Shown here one piece after another: positions 10,117 to 22,464 of a DNA stretch of 64,000 nt; position 1 is the stretch's first letter; each line of letters opens with the position of its first letter. The translations under genes and the position numbers were made by a program. A model generated the notes under the pieces. It made no database searches. It worked only from the letters and a program-made list of their open reading frames with translations, and had not been told where the DNA came from. Source of the stretch: Lantana camara (lineage: Eukaryota > Streptophyta > Magnoliopsida > Lamiales > Verbenaceae); assembly GCA_037501455.1 (NCBI GenBank), contig CM074864.1, forward strand, positions 33,072,001 to 33,136,000, given 5' to 3'.

Positions 10117-10905
10117 TTAAATGTACCGTTCACCGATGGTTGTACCACGCATATTATTAGTACCTTCTTCCTTCCTGACCAACTTCACATTCACAGTTTG
10201 CACCCCTTCCTCACGAACACCTTCCCGAGCCCGAACAAGCAATCTTTCATTCCTGGTGGATTTCTTTTGTCGCTTGGAACATGTATCTATTTGATTCTCA
10301 TCACTCCCACAGTAGAGACATAATCCCAACCGTCTCCTACAGCCATCATAAGTATGGTTATCATGTCCACAATAATTGCAAAGAAGTTTCCCGGAAGGTG
10401 TTGTTGAGACTGGGATACGTGGGGCTCCCGAACTTGATCCAAGTGATTGTTTCTTTTTCTTGCGAGATCTTTCTTGAGGTACCGGAGTAGGACAAGAGAT
10501 AGGCCGTTTTCCTTTGTTGAGAGGTTGTCCTGATTTTGAACTTAAGGTCTGCCCGGATTGAGGATTAGGCTTTCTTGCCTCAAAAGAGGTGATGTCTCGT
10601 ACTTTCTCTTGGGAGCCACATGGAGTTAGTTCCCACACTCTTTTGATTTTCTTGAGTTGTGACCCAGTGGAATCCCTATTTCCTTCAGAGGATCTTGAGG
10701 ATGGTTGGTTCTGAAATTCCCTAAATGCTATCGAAATTTGGCCCGGTTGTGATGATAAGACTCGTGGTGCTGAGGAAACATACTCTTTTATCCTTTGATC
10801 CACTAAGCAAACCAAGGACTTGAAAAATTCCTGAGGTGGAACCGGAGGGGGTAAATGCGGAGAAACCCTAGGCACATGTTCCTGAGGAGGGTGACCTTGA
10901 GACAT
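10117..10905 (-). CDS. gag: truncated Gag of non-autonomous element A, unit 1
   Basis: The open frame runs from 10932, but the start at 10905 (MSQGHPPQ) aligns with the gag start of B: both follow a TT(T/A)CAGG before ATG. The N-terminal part resembles B ('VDQRIKEYV', 'AFREFQNQ', 'KKIKRVWELTPC'). The capsid core that follows in B, about 130 residues with 'SYSWWE'-like and '[10 protein letters not shown]' motifs, is missing. After a basic stretch come two CCHC zinc knuckles. The first, CNYCGHDNHTYDGC, is intact; in the second, His is replaced by Asn (CGSDEN). There is no protease or pol. Such a protein could bind RNA but should not form a capsid lattice alone. Confidence 0.75.
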   Translation of the reverse strand: MSQGHPPQEHVPRVSPHLPPPVPPQEFFKSLVCLVDQRIKEYVSSAPRVLSSQPGQISIAFREFQNQPSSRSSEGNRDSTGSQLKKIKRVWELTPCGSQEKVRDITSFEARKPNPQSGQTLSSKSGQPLNKGKRPISCPTPVPQERSRKKKKQSLGSSSGAPRIPVSTTPSGKLLCNYCGHDNHTYDGCRRRLGLCLYCGSDENQIDTCSKRQKKSTRNERLLVRAREGVREEGVQTVNVKLVRKEEGTNNMRGTTIGERYI

Positions 10906-10932
10906 CCTGTAATCAAGACACTGAATATGCAT

Positions 10933-13240
10933 GTTGAATTAATATGCTAATGCACACAATACACTTAGAAGTAATAATTCAGCACTTTGGAACAATTAAG
11001 CTCAATCGGGAAAAATCACATATATGTAAAGAAATTTAAAATTAAAGTAGCGTATGATGCACGTGCTCATGGATGCATTGAACCTGTCACCGAAGTAATG
11101 GAGAATTTTATCTCGACATGTAACTCCTTGTTCGTTGAATTATAACTTGTATTGAGCTGGTAATCACTTCTTGTTTTCCCAAGGTCTTGTATTCTTCAGA
11201 TTTATCTAACATCCACTTGAACATTCCCACGGCTCAGTATTATGATTTCTGAAACCCGAAGTCTTCTATGCTCACGGAATTAGCATCTAGCTTACTCTTT
11301 AATAGTTACTCCTCGATTGTTGCCCGAGTCCTCTTCATGGTTGCCACTTTAATCCAAACTTCCTTGTTTACTCTTTACGAGTTTAAATAATTGAATGAAT
11401 TCTCTTTTCCATTGTTTGCGCTTGATCACCCCAACCTTTACCTAGAAATTCATTGCCTTTCTTTTTGTTTTCGTTTGCTGCTCAATTTCTTTTAATATTA
11501 CCCCACAACACGACAATTCAGCTTGGATCCTGAAATGTCCCCACTAAATAAAACCTTTAACATGATTGTCTTTCAACTTCATATCCACTGGCGAGCTAAG
11601 CTTCCTTTAATCCTTTCTTAAGTGAAATCCCAAAATTTTCCTTGCGTTAACTTGGGTAATTATATGCTCCCCAAAGCAGAACTCTTGAATTCAATTTCCG
11701 TTCCGCTTATGGAATTAATTTTCTGACTCCTCTCGAACGATAAGTCTCTAATTATTATCCCGATTCACCCAGTTGCCACCGTGGTTGAAATCCTTCAAGT
11801 CTACTTTTTACAATTTGAATCGATTATAAAACTCATCTTCTTACTTGCCTACTTTTGAGCATATAATTTCCTCTCCTTTGTTCTTCATCATTCTTTACCG
11901 TTTCCATTTGTTACTCCGAATCTCCCAATTCGCATCCTAGCACAACCATCCAAATTGAATCTGAAAAATAAACTCATTCCACCCGATTATAGAGTCCCTC
12001 GCATCTTTACCTTTCATGAATAGATCATCCAAAGCTACTAGCTCGATTTGAATTATCGAAATGATCTTCTTCTCTTACTTGAATTTGCTTCCTAATTAAC
12101 TAAGTCTCATTTTAAAAACACACCTGAATCTTGAATGATTAGTACCCCAATCTCCCTTTCCTAGCTTTCGAATGGAATATAAATGTCCACGATTGACTCT
12201 TTTATTCCGGATCTCATCCTTTGAATCATAACCCAATAAACTTGTCTTCGAACTTTTCCAGACTTGATTCTTAGTCCAAAATTCCTGGGTAGCACTCTCT
12301 GCGAATTAGTGGTCCCAATTGGTAATTCTCAAATTTAAGTGCTTCTACTGGTTGCTCCATATCTTCCAATTCAACCACATCACTCGACAATCTTTAAAAT
12401 CTTTTCCTGAGAATACCCCTTTTTTTTCCTTATTATTAGACCCCCGGTTTAAGCATCTTCAAAATTTTTCTTCTTTCTAAATTAATCTCCAACAGCAATC
12501 CGGGTATTCTTTCTCTAATTAGTACTTTGCCTTTCTTGAATGCTTTCATTTACCGCTTCCCATATCCTTCAATGTATTCACTCATCACAACAATTTGTCT
12601 TGAATCAAAAAATTAAACTCGTCTTACCCGAATGTAGAATCCCGAACATGTTGGTTTCCCATAACTGGTTATCTGCTCTTTCTGGCCATCGAGTTAGGAA
12701 TTTAAATCCACTTGATCTGAACCCAAAAGTAATTCCCAAACTTGTATTTCGATCGGAGATGCTTAATTGACTTTTCTTCCATGCCCTGATTTTGGCCTCA
12801 ACTTACACACCCTTCTCAAATCCTGTAGTAACCCAAAACTATCAAGCGATTGGCCGTGGTTTGATTGCATTTCCACAACCTGTACTCACAACCTTCTTAG
12901 AAATAAATGCATGCGGGTAAGGCGTGCTCATGTCACATAATAATCACATAATTAATGCTCACGACGAAAATCTAATATAAATGCGATAGGTAATTTATTA
13001 ATGGTTAAAGTGAAACACGTTAAGCACATAATTTCAAATAATTCAAGATCAATTAATTAACAATTAACAACAGAAATCAAGGCAAGGCACAGGTTATCAA
13101 GTAATTTATCTAATTCACGAAATTCAAATAGGGTCAAGTAGCTCCAAGTAAGATGCAAGACTCACAAATTACCAATTAATCCTATACCGTTCGACCTAGA
13201 CTTGACACGACACGACACTAGAACCTCGGTTTTGCAACCG
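10933..13240 (-). other. non-coding leader of element A, unit 1
   Basis: This 2.3 kb between the primer site and gag is purine-rich in sense (CT-rich as printed). I find no conserved ORF and no pol similarity. A 76-codon frame at 12540-12770 on the + strand is not reported intact in unit 2. The first 150 nt after the primer site closely match the leader of B. This layout is that of a large retrotransposon derivative. Confidence 0.65.
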
Positions 13241-13253
13241 GGCTCTGATACCA
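13241..13253 (-). other. primer-binding site of element A, unit 1
   Basis: In sense, TGGTATCAGAGCC lies 7 nt after the end of LTR A2, as in B. The unit 2 copy is at 19425-19437. Confidence 0.85.
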
Positions 13254-13260
13254 CCTTAGA

Positions 13261-15915
13261 TGTAGCACCCCTACACGTAGAGATACCACACCCCCGCACT
13301 ATAGGCCGATCCACATACGAAATGGACAATCCGTACATGAACTAACCTATAGCGAACGGGTGACAGATAAAAGAAGAGACGAGCTAGGCGGGACTAAACC
13401 CCAAAGCAATACAAAACCAATACATAAAAGTTCAATGCGGAAGCAATAGTTTATAGATACATATAGGTACCATATTCACATCAACGATACAGATACTAAT
13501 AGATACCAACAGATATCAATACATTATCATCTCTTATATATTATACAAGCAAAAGTCCCCAAATATGCCAAGAACTATAATGTACGAACTCAGGACACGG
13601 TAAGAACAAGATCATGGAAATATGTGCAATGCTAGACCCGGCTGGACGACAAGACATGACTCCGACTCCCGCCTAGCACACGCCCGCGACAACCTAAAAG
13701 GTGGGGCGTCAGTCCATGGAAGACTGAGTGAGGGGCAATACATATATATTTGCGCAGTTAACATGCAAGCTATACTCTCGGGTAAAGGTTTATAAAAGAT
13801 AAATATAAGTTCGAGAATAAAGTACCCTTCGCCCGAGAATACAACTGTCAATATTAAATACTTATTCATTGTCATGCAATCAATCAATACATGGCCCCGG
13901 CGAGTGAGGGCGGTCTCCAACCGAACTCCAAATGAACATATACATGCTTGCTTGATTATTAATAAATAGGTAATCATGCAATTCCATTATCGTGCACTCG
14001 TGCAATAGTGCAATCATATAACACGTTCATGGAATGGAAATCATGCAATAACCCGAGGCGCATCCGTGGTGCCGGACTCGTCCCCAGTCTCGTTCTTCCT
14101 CCGGTTTGATGATGGGATTGCAAGGCCCCAACATCCAATCTCATTGAGCAGAGGGTACATGAATCCCTAAGCCCGGAGCTCCTTCCTCCACTAACCTCCT
14201 AGTGGATTCAGGGGTGACCCCAAGTGTGGTGAGGATAGTGTTCGAGTTACCCGTCAGCCCATGCTTTCCCGGTTGGCTCAAACTACTACCCTCGGGCCCA
14301 ACGCGACAGGCTTTACTCGCCAAAACACGGTCAATCAATCAATCATGATACGTGACTCGCTTGCAATTGTGTATGAGTTTAGAAACATTAGAAATAAGTA
14401 TATATATATATACCTTTTGGCTTGGAATCCACATAAGGGTTATACGGGTTCTATATACTAACTAGAAATTAACCCTCACCTTTACCGACAAAAGACAAGT
14501 AGGGCACGGCCTACGGAGCTTGCTCCTTGTCCCTACGAAGCTGGTCTGTGCAAAACAGACGTGTACACGTGAGACTTGACTCAAAATGGACCAAATATGA
14601 CGAACGGCGAAAATGCAACGAGACGACGTGCAAATTACAATGTGGTATGAAAACATCTTGTTTCACTTCATATTAACACATATTATAGCAATTCGGGGTC
14701 AAAGAAGTCGTCGGATCGAGGGGTCATTTTCGTAAATTTATGTAGAAACTTTTGTTCTGCAAGTCAGGTGGGAACGGCCGTTCCGGTCCCCTTTGAAAAA
14801 TGGGAACGGTCGTTCCCGTAATTCCCAAAACGCGCCAACGATTTCCCTTTCAAAAATGCGCCTTAGCTGGGAACGGCCCTTCCGGCACCAAGGCCAAAAT
14901 GGGAACGGCCGTTCCCATGCTCGGCCACCTTGTTTTAGTTTAAAAGAGGGGAACGCCCGTTCCCACAATGCCTTGAGATTGGGAACGGCCGTTCCCTGTT
15001 TCTGCAACTTACAGAAACAGAGCAAAACAGGGGAGGCTCTCGGCAAGAAACATCAAAGCAACCAAAATTCCATTTTCAATCAACAAAGTTAGGATTTTCT
15101 GGTAATATGATGGATTTATGATCAAGAAACGATATCATAACACTTAAACAGTCAAAGCATGAAGTATCATCAAGATTTCCAAGGTTTCTAGCTCAAGTTC
15201 ATATTGATCATTCAAGCTTGATTTTCCCTTAAACTCATGCACAAATCCTGCTATAATTCATGATATGATCACATAATCATGCTTCCAACTTCAACTAACT
15301 CATCTAGCATACAATTCCTAAACCCTAGTTACCTCCAATATGATCAAGAATCATGAATTCATGCAACAATCACCTTTGAAGAACAAGAAATGAAGAATAT
15401 GGATGATGATGATGATCAAGCCTCAAACTTGGAATTTTTCTTGAAGAAATCTTGATGGAGTGGTGAAATCTCTTCTCTCTTTTCTTCCTAGATGAACCGA
15501 GGATGAGAGGAAGCAAATATGTTGGTGAATTTGGATGAAAATGATCATGAGAAGCTTGGAGATGCAATATACCGTGATTCATCATCCTTGGAATTAATGA
15601 AATGATCAATTTGCAACTTAGTCCCTCAAGAGTTTAAATCATGCGATTAAGGATGAAAAGCTTTGGGAATTGGTCAATTAAGTCCTTGAAAATGTTATGC
15701 GATTTGATCCCTTATTTCAAAGATTGAACATATATGGGCAATTTTAACAATTAAATCATATCCGGTAATTATTTCACGAAATAACTATTTTCAGGTCATG
15801 AAAGAAATTCTCACTTTAATATAAATTCATAAAATTTCATAAAAGTATTATAAAACATAGTTTATAAAATTATTTTAAACGTAAGATATTAATAAATAAA
15901 AATCGGGGCGTTACA
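13261..15915 (-). repeat. LTR A2, 2655 bp (shared by two units)
   Basis: A primer site lies on its left (13241) and a polypurine tract on its right (15916). It is therefore at once the 5' LTR of unit 1 and the 3' LTR of unit 2. It contains a palindrome array at 14770-14996, a TA run of seven units and the 66 nt block at 14480-14545. It is almost identical to LTRs A1 and A3 by eye. Confidence 0.85.
14770..14996. repeat. palindrome array in LTR A2
   Basis: Same six GGGAACGGCCGTTCCC-type sites, in the same order as LTR A1; the last (14981-14996) is perfect. Confidence 0.85.
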
Positions 15916-15983
15916 ACTCTCCCCCCTTAAAAGGACCTGGTCCCCAGGTCCACTGTCAAGTTTTAAAGTATTGTACAAGTCAT

Positions 15984-16089
15984 AAGAGAACCCCGTCTCT
16001 TGAACATGAATGAAAGAACCCCGTCTTTCAGCAAGAAATGAGAAAACCCCGTTTCTCAACAAGAAGTGAGAGAGAGAACCCCGTCTCTC
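15984..16089 (-). other. four covarying hairpins, unit A2
   Basis: Stem arms and loops are identical to unit 1, so this copy adds no independent covariation but confirms conservation. Confidence 0.75.
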
Positions 16090-16300
16090 CACATGCACGA
16101 AAATAATTGAAGGAGTAGATTGCGAAAATAATGGCACGAACATGACATAGACAAATAGAATCATATTAATTGCATAATATCATGTAGACAAAAAAAAATC
16201 ATTTCAATCACATACTTATCACTCATGACTAACTAATTTGCAACGAATAAGAAATGAAATACAATAATAATAAGACCCGTGATGTATGTGGTAGGCATGA

Positions 16301-17089
16301 TTAAATATACCGTTCACCGATGGTTGTACCACGCATATTATTAGTACCTTCTTCCTTCCTGACCAACTTCACATTCACAGTTTGCACCCCTTCCTCACGA
16401 ACACCTTCCCGAGCCCGAACAAGCAATCTTTCATTCCTGGTGGATTTCTTTTGTCGCTTGGAACATGTATCTATTTGATGCTCATCACTCCCACAGTAGA
16501 GACATAATCCCAACCGTCTCCTACAGCCATCATAAGTATGGTTATCATGTCCACAATAATTGCAAAGAAGTTTCCCGGAAGGTGTTGTTGAGACTGGGAT
16601 ACGTGGGGCTCCCGAACTTGATCCAAGTGATTGTTTCTTTTTCTTGCGAGATCTTTCTTGAGGTACCGGAGTAGGACAAGAGATAGGCCGTTTTCCTTTG
16701 TTGAGAGGTTGTCCTGATTTTGAACTTAAGGTCTGCCCGGATTGAGGATTAGGCTTTCTTGCCTCAAAAGAGGTGATGTCTCGTACTTTCTCTTGGGAGC
16801 CACATGGAGTTAGTTCCCACACTCTTTTGATTTTCTTGAGTTGTGACCCAGTGGAATCCCTATTTCCTTCAGAGGATCTTGAGGATGGTTGGTTCTGAAA
16901 TTCCCTAAATGCTGTCAAAATTTGGCCCGGTTGTGATGAAAAGACTCGTGGTGCTGAGGAAACATACTCTTTTATCCTTTGATCCACTAAGCAAACCAAG
17001 GACTTGAAAAATTCCTGAGGTGGAACCGGAGGGGGTAAATGCGGAGAAACCCTAGGCACATGTTCCTGAGGAGGGTGACCTTGAGACAT
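16301..17089 (-). CDS. gag: truncated Gag of element A, unit 2
   Basis: The frame opens at 17116; the likely start is 17089 (MSQGHPPQ). This is the only copy of the three in which both CCHC knuckles keep all zinc ligands (C-x2-C-x4-H-x4-C twice). It differs from unit 1 by a handful of substitutions ('RVFSSQPGQILTAF', 'GSDEHQ'). As in the other copies, the capsid core known from B is missing and the C-terminus ends in a basic/acidic tail unrelated to protease. If any copy is functional it is most likely this one. Confidence 0.75.
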   Translation of the reverse strand: MSQGHPPQEHVPRVSPHLPPPVPPQEFFKSLVCLVDQRIKEYVSSAPRVFSSQPGQILTAFREFQNQPSSRSSEGNRDSTGSQLKKIKRVWELTPCGSQEKVRDITSFEARKPNPQSGQTLSSKSGQPLNKGKRPISCPTPVPQERSRKKKKQSLGSSSGAPRIPVSTTPSGKLLCNYCGHDNHTYDGCRRRLGLCLYCGSDEHQIDTCSKRQKKSTRNERLLVRAREGVREEGVQTVNVKLVRKEEGTNNMRGTTIGERYI

Positions 17090-17116
17090 CCTGTAATCAA
17101 GACACTGAATATGCAT

Positions 17117-19424
17117 GTTGAATTAATATACTAATGCACACAATACACTTAGAAGTAATAATTCAGCACTTTGGAACAATTAAGCTCAATCGGGAAAAAT
17201 CACATATATGTAAAGAAATTTAAAATTAAAGTAGCGTATGAAGTACGTGCTCATGGATGCATTGAACCTGTCACCGAAGTAATGGAGAATTTTATCTCGA
17301 CATGTAACTCCTTGTTCGTTGAATTATAACTTGTATTGAGCTGGTAATCACTTCTTGTTTTCCCAAGGTCTTCTATTCTTCAGATTTATCTAACATCCAC
17401 TTGAACATTCCCACGGCTCAGTATTATGATTTCTGAAACCCGAAGTCTTCTATGCTCACGGAATTAGCATCTAGCTTACTCTTTAATAGTTACTCCTCGA
17501 TTGTTGCCCGAGTCCTCTTCATGGTTGCCACTTTAATCTAAACTTCCTTGTTTACTCTTTAGGAGTTTAAATAATTGAATGAATTCTCTTTTCCATTGTT
17601 TGCGCTTGATCACCCCAACCTTTACCTAGAAATTCATTGCCTTTCTTTTTGTTTTCGTTTGCTGCTCAATTTCTTTTAATATTACCCCACAACAAGACAA
17701 TTCAGCTTGGATCCTGAAATGTCCCCACTAAATAAAACCTTTAACATGATTGTCTTTCAACTTCATATCCACTGGCGAGCTAAGCTTCCTTTAATCCTTT
17801 CTTAAGTGAAATCCCAAAATTTTCCTTACGTTAACTTGGGTAATTATATGCTCCCCAAACCAGAACTCTTGAATTCAATTTCCGTTCCGCTTATGGAATT
17901 AATTTTCTGACTCCTCTCGAACGATAAGTCTCTAATTATTATCCCGATTCACCCAGTTGCCACCGTGGTTGAAATCCTTCAAGTCTACTTTTTACAATTT
18001 GAATCGATTATAAAACTCATCTTCTTACTTGCCTACTTTTGAGCATATAATTTCCTCTCCTTTGTTCTTCATCATTCCTTACCGTTTCCATTTGTTACTC
18101 CGAATCTCCCAATTCGCATCCTAGCACAACCATCCGAATTGAATCTGAAAAATAAACTCATTCCACCCGATTATAGAGTCGCTCGCATCTTTACCTTTCA
18201 TGAATAGATCATCCAAAGCTACTAGCTCGATTTGAATTATCGAAATGATCTTCTTCTCTTACTTGAATTTGCTTCCTAATTAACTAAGTCTCATTTTAAC
18301 AACACACCTGAATCTTGAATGATTAGTACCCCAAGCTCCCTTTCCTAGCTTTCGAATGGAATATAAATGTCCACGATTGACTCTTTTATTCCGGATCTCA
18401 TCCTTTGAATCATAACCCAATAAACTTGTCTTCGAACTTTTCCAGACTTGATTCTTAGTCCAAAATTCCTGGGTAGCACTCTCTACGAATTAGTGGTCCC
18501 AATTGGTAATTCTCAAATTTAAGTGCTTCTACTGGTTGCTCCATATTTTCCAATTCAACCACATCACTCGACAATCTTTAAAATCTTTTCCTGAGAATAC
18601 CCCTTTTTTTTCCTTATTATTAGACCCCCGGTTTAAGCATCTTCAAAATTTTTCTTCTTTCTAAATTAATCTCCAACAGCAATCCGGGTATTCTTTCTCT
18701 AATTAGTACTTTGCCTTTCTTGAATGCTTTCATTTACCGCTTCCCATATCCTTTAATGTATTCACTCATCACAACAATTTGTCTTGAATCAAAAAATTAA
18801 ACTCGTCTTACCCGAATGTAGAATCCCGAACATGTTGGTTTCCCATAACTGGTTATCTGCTCTTTCTGGCCATCGAGTTAGGAATTTAAAGCCACTTGAT
18901 CTGAACCCAAAAGTAATTCCCAAACTTGTATTTCGATCGGAGATACTTAATTGACTTTTCTTCCATGCCCTGATTTTGGCCTCAACTTACACACCCTTCT
19001 CAAATCCTGTAGTAACCCAAAACTATCAAGCGATTGGCCGTGGTTTGATTGCATTTCCACAACCTGTACTCACAACCTTCTTAGAAATAAATGCATGCGG
19101 GTAAGGCGTGCTCATGTCACATAATAATCACATAATTAATGCTCACGACGAAAATCTAATATAAATGCGATAGGTAATTTATTAATGGTTAAAGTGAAAC
19201 ACGTTAAGCACATAATTTCAAATAATTCAAGATCAATTAATTAACAATTAACAACAGAAATCAAGGCAAGGCACAGGTTATCAAGTAATTTATCTAATTC
19301 ACGAAATTCAAATAGGGTCAAGTAGCTCCAAGTAAGATGCAAGACTCACAAATTACCAATTAATCCTATACCGTTCGACCTAGACTTGACACGACACGAC
19401 ACTAGAACCTCGGTTTTGCAACCG
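17117..19424 (-). other. non-coding leader of element A, unit 2
   Basis: Colinear with 10933-13240 with scattered single-base differences. I see no further feature in it. Confidence 0.65.
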
Positions 19425-19444
19425 GGCTCTGATACCACCTTAGA

Positions 19445-22079
19445 TGTAGCACCCCTACACGTAGAGATACCACACCCCCGCACTATAGCCCGATCCACAT
19501 GCGAAATGGACAATCCATACATGAACTAACCTATAGCGAACGGGTGACAGATAAAAGAAGAGACGAGCTAGGCGGGACTAAACCCCAAAGCAATACAAAA
19601 CCAATACATAAAAGTTCAATGCGGAAGCAATAGTTTATAGATACATATAGGTACCATATTCACATCAACGATACAGATACTAATAGATACCAACAGATAT
19701 CAATACATTATCATCTCTTATATATTATATAAGCAAAAGTCCCCAAATATGCCAAGAACTATAATGTACGAACTCAGGACACGGTAAGAACAAGATCATG
19801 GAAATATGTGCAATGCTAGACCCGGCTGGACGACAAGACATGACTCCGACTCCCGCCTAGCACACGCCCGCGACAACCTGAAAGGTGGGGCGTCAGTCCA
19901 TGGAAGACTGAGTGAGGGGCAATACATATATATTTGCGCAGTTAACATGCAAGCTATACTCTCGGGTAAAGGTTTATAAAAGATAAATATAAGTTCGAGA
20001 ATAAAGTACCCTTCGCCCGAGAATACAACTGTCAATATTAAATACTTATTCCTTGTCATGCAATCAATCAATACATGGCCCCGGCGAGTGAGGCCGGTCT
20101 CCAACCGAACTCCAAATGAACATGTACATGCTTGCTTGATTATTAATAAATAGGTGATCATGCAATTCCATTATCGTGCACTCGTGCAATAGTGCAATCA
20201 TATAACACGTCCATTACCGAGGCGGATCCGTGGTGCCGGACTCGTCCCCAGTCTCGTTCTTCCTCCGGTTTGATGATGGGATTGCAAGGCCCTAACATCC
20301 AATCTCATTGAGCAGAGGGTACATGAATCCCTAAGCCCGGAGCTCCTTCCTCCACTAACCTCCTAGTGGATTCAGGGGTGACCTCAAGTGTGGTGAGGAT
20401 AGTGTTCGAGTTACCCGTCAGCCCATGCTTTCCCGGTTGGCTCAAACTACTACCCTCGGGCCCAACGCGACAGGCTTTACTCGCCAAAACACGGTCAATC
20501 AATCAATCATGATACGTGACTCGCTTGCAATTGTGTATGAGTTTAGAAACATTAGAAATAAGTATATATATATATACCTTTTGGCTTGGAATCCACATAA
20601 GGGTTATACGGGTTCTATATACTAACTAGAAATTAACCCTCACCTTTACCGACAAAAGACAAGTAGGGCACGGCCTACGGAGCTTGCTCCTCGTCCCTAC
20701 GAAGCTGGTCTGTGCAAAACAGACGTGTACACGTGAGACTTGACTCAAAATGGACCAAATATGACGAACGGCGAAAATGCAACGAGACGACGTGCAAATT
20801 ACAATGTGGTATGAAAACATCTTGTTTCACTTCATATTAACACATATTATAGCAATTCGGGGTCAAAGAAGTCATCGGATCGAGGGGTCATTTTCGTAAA
20901 TTTATGCAGAAACTTTTGTTCTGCAAGTCAGGTGGGAACGGCCGTTCCGGTCCCCTTTGAAAAATGGGAACGGTCGTTCCCGTAATCCCCAAAACGCGCC
21001 AACGATTTCCCTTTCAAAAATGCGCCTTAGCTGGGAACGGCCCTTCCGGCACCAAGGCCAAAATGGGAACGGCCGTTCCCATGCTCGGCCACCTTGTTTT
21101 AGTTTAAAAGAGGGGAACGCCCGTTCCCACAATGCCTTGAGATTGGGAACGGCCGTTCCCTGTTTCTGCAACTTACAGAAACAGAGCAAAACAGGGGAGG
21201 CTCTCGGCAAGAAACATCAAAGCAACCAAAATTCCATTTTCAATCAACAAAGTTAGGATTTTCTGGTAATATGATGGATTTATGATCAAGAAATGATATC
21301 ATAACACTTAAACACTCAAAGCATGAAGTATCATCAAGATTTCCAAGGTTTCTAGCTCAAGTTCATATTGATCATTCAAGCTTGATTTTCCCTTAAACTC
21401 ATACACAAATCCTGCTACAATTCATGATATGATCACATAATCATGCTTCCAACTTCAACTAACTCATCTAGCATACAATTCCTAAACCCTAGCTACCTCC
21501 AATATGATCAAGAATCATGAATTCATGCAACAATCACCTTTGAAGAACAAGAAATGAAGAAGATGGATGATGATGATGATCAAGCCTCAAACTTGGAATT
21601 TTTCTCGAAGAAATCTTGATGGAGTGGTGAAATCTCTTCTCTCTTTTCTTCCTAGATGAACCGAGGATGAGAGGAAGCAAATATGTTGGTGAATTTGGAT
21701 GAAAATGATCATGAGAAGCTTGGAGATGCAATATACCGTGATTCATCATCCTTGGAATTAATGAAATGATCAATTTGCAACTTAGTCTCTCAAGAGTTTA
21801 AATCATGCGATTAAGGATGAAAAGCTTTGGGAATTGGTCAATTAAGTCCTTGAAAATGTTATGCGATTTGATCCCTTATTTCAAAGATTGAACATATATG
21901 GGCAATTTTAACAATTAAATCATATCCGGTAATTATTTCACGAAATAACTATTTTCAGGTCATGAAAGATATTCTCACTTTAATATAAATTCATAAAATT
22001 TCATAAAAGTATTATAAAACATAGTTTATAAAATTATTTTAAACGTAAGATATTAATAAATAAAAATCGGGGCGTTACA
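19445..22079 (-). repeat. LTR A3, 2635 bp
   Basis: A primer site lies on its left (19425-19437) and a polypurine tract on its right, as for LTR A2. It lacks about 25 bp present in A1 and A2 (around 20210, the 'ATGGAATGGAAATCATGCAATA' neighbourhood). The palindrome array is at 20934-21160 and the 66 nt block at 20644-20709. Confidence 0.85.
20934..21160. repeat. palindrome array in LTR A3
   Basis: Six sites as in LTRs A1 and A2; the terminal copy at 21145-21160 is perfect. Confidence 0.85.
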
Positions 22080-22148
22080 ACTCTCCCCCCCTAAAAAGGA
22101 CTTGGTCCCCAGGTCCATTGTCAAATTTTAAAGTATTGTACAAGTCAT

Positions 22149-22253
22149 AAGAGAACCCCGTCTCTTGAACATGAATGAAAGAACCCCGTCTTTCAGCAAG
22201 AAATGAGAAAACCCGTTTCTCAACAAGAAGTGAGAGAGAGAACCCCGTCTCTC
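22149..22253 (-). other. four covarying hairpins, unit A3
   Basis: All stems are preserved. The third loop is ACCCG instead of ACCCCG, so the only change between units falls in a loop. Confidence 0.75.
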
Positions 22254-22464
22254 CACATGCACGAAAATAATTCAAGGAGTAGATTGCGAAAAGAATGGCA
22301 CGAACATGACATAGACAAATAGAATCATATTAATTGCATAATATCATGTAGACAAATAAAAATCATTTCAATCACATACTTATCACTCATGACTAACTAA
22401 TTTGCAATGAATAAGAAATGAAATACAATAATAATAAGACCCATGATGTATGTGGTAGGCATGA

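Noticed and set aside
12540..12770. 76-codon ORF antisense to the A leader
   Set aside because: Not kept in unit 2 despite almost identical DNA, and no start or domain evidence.
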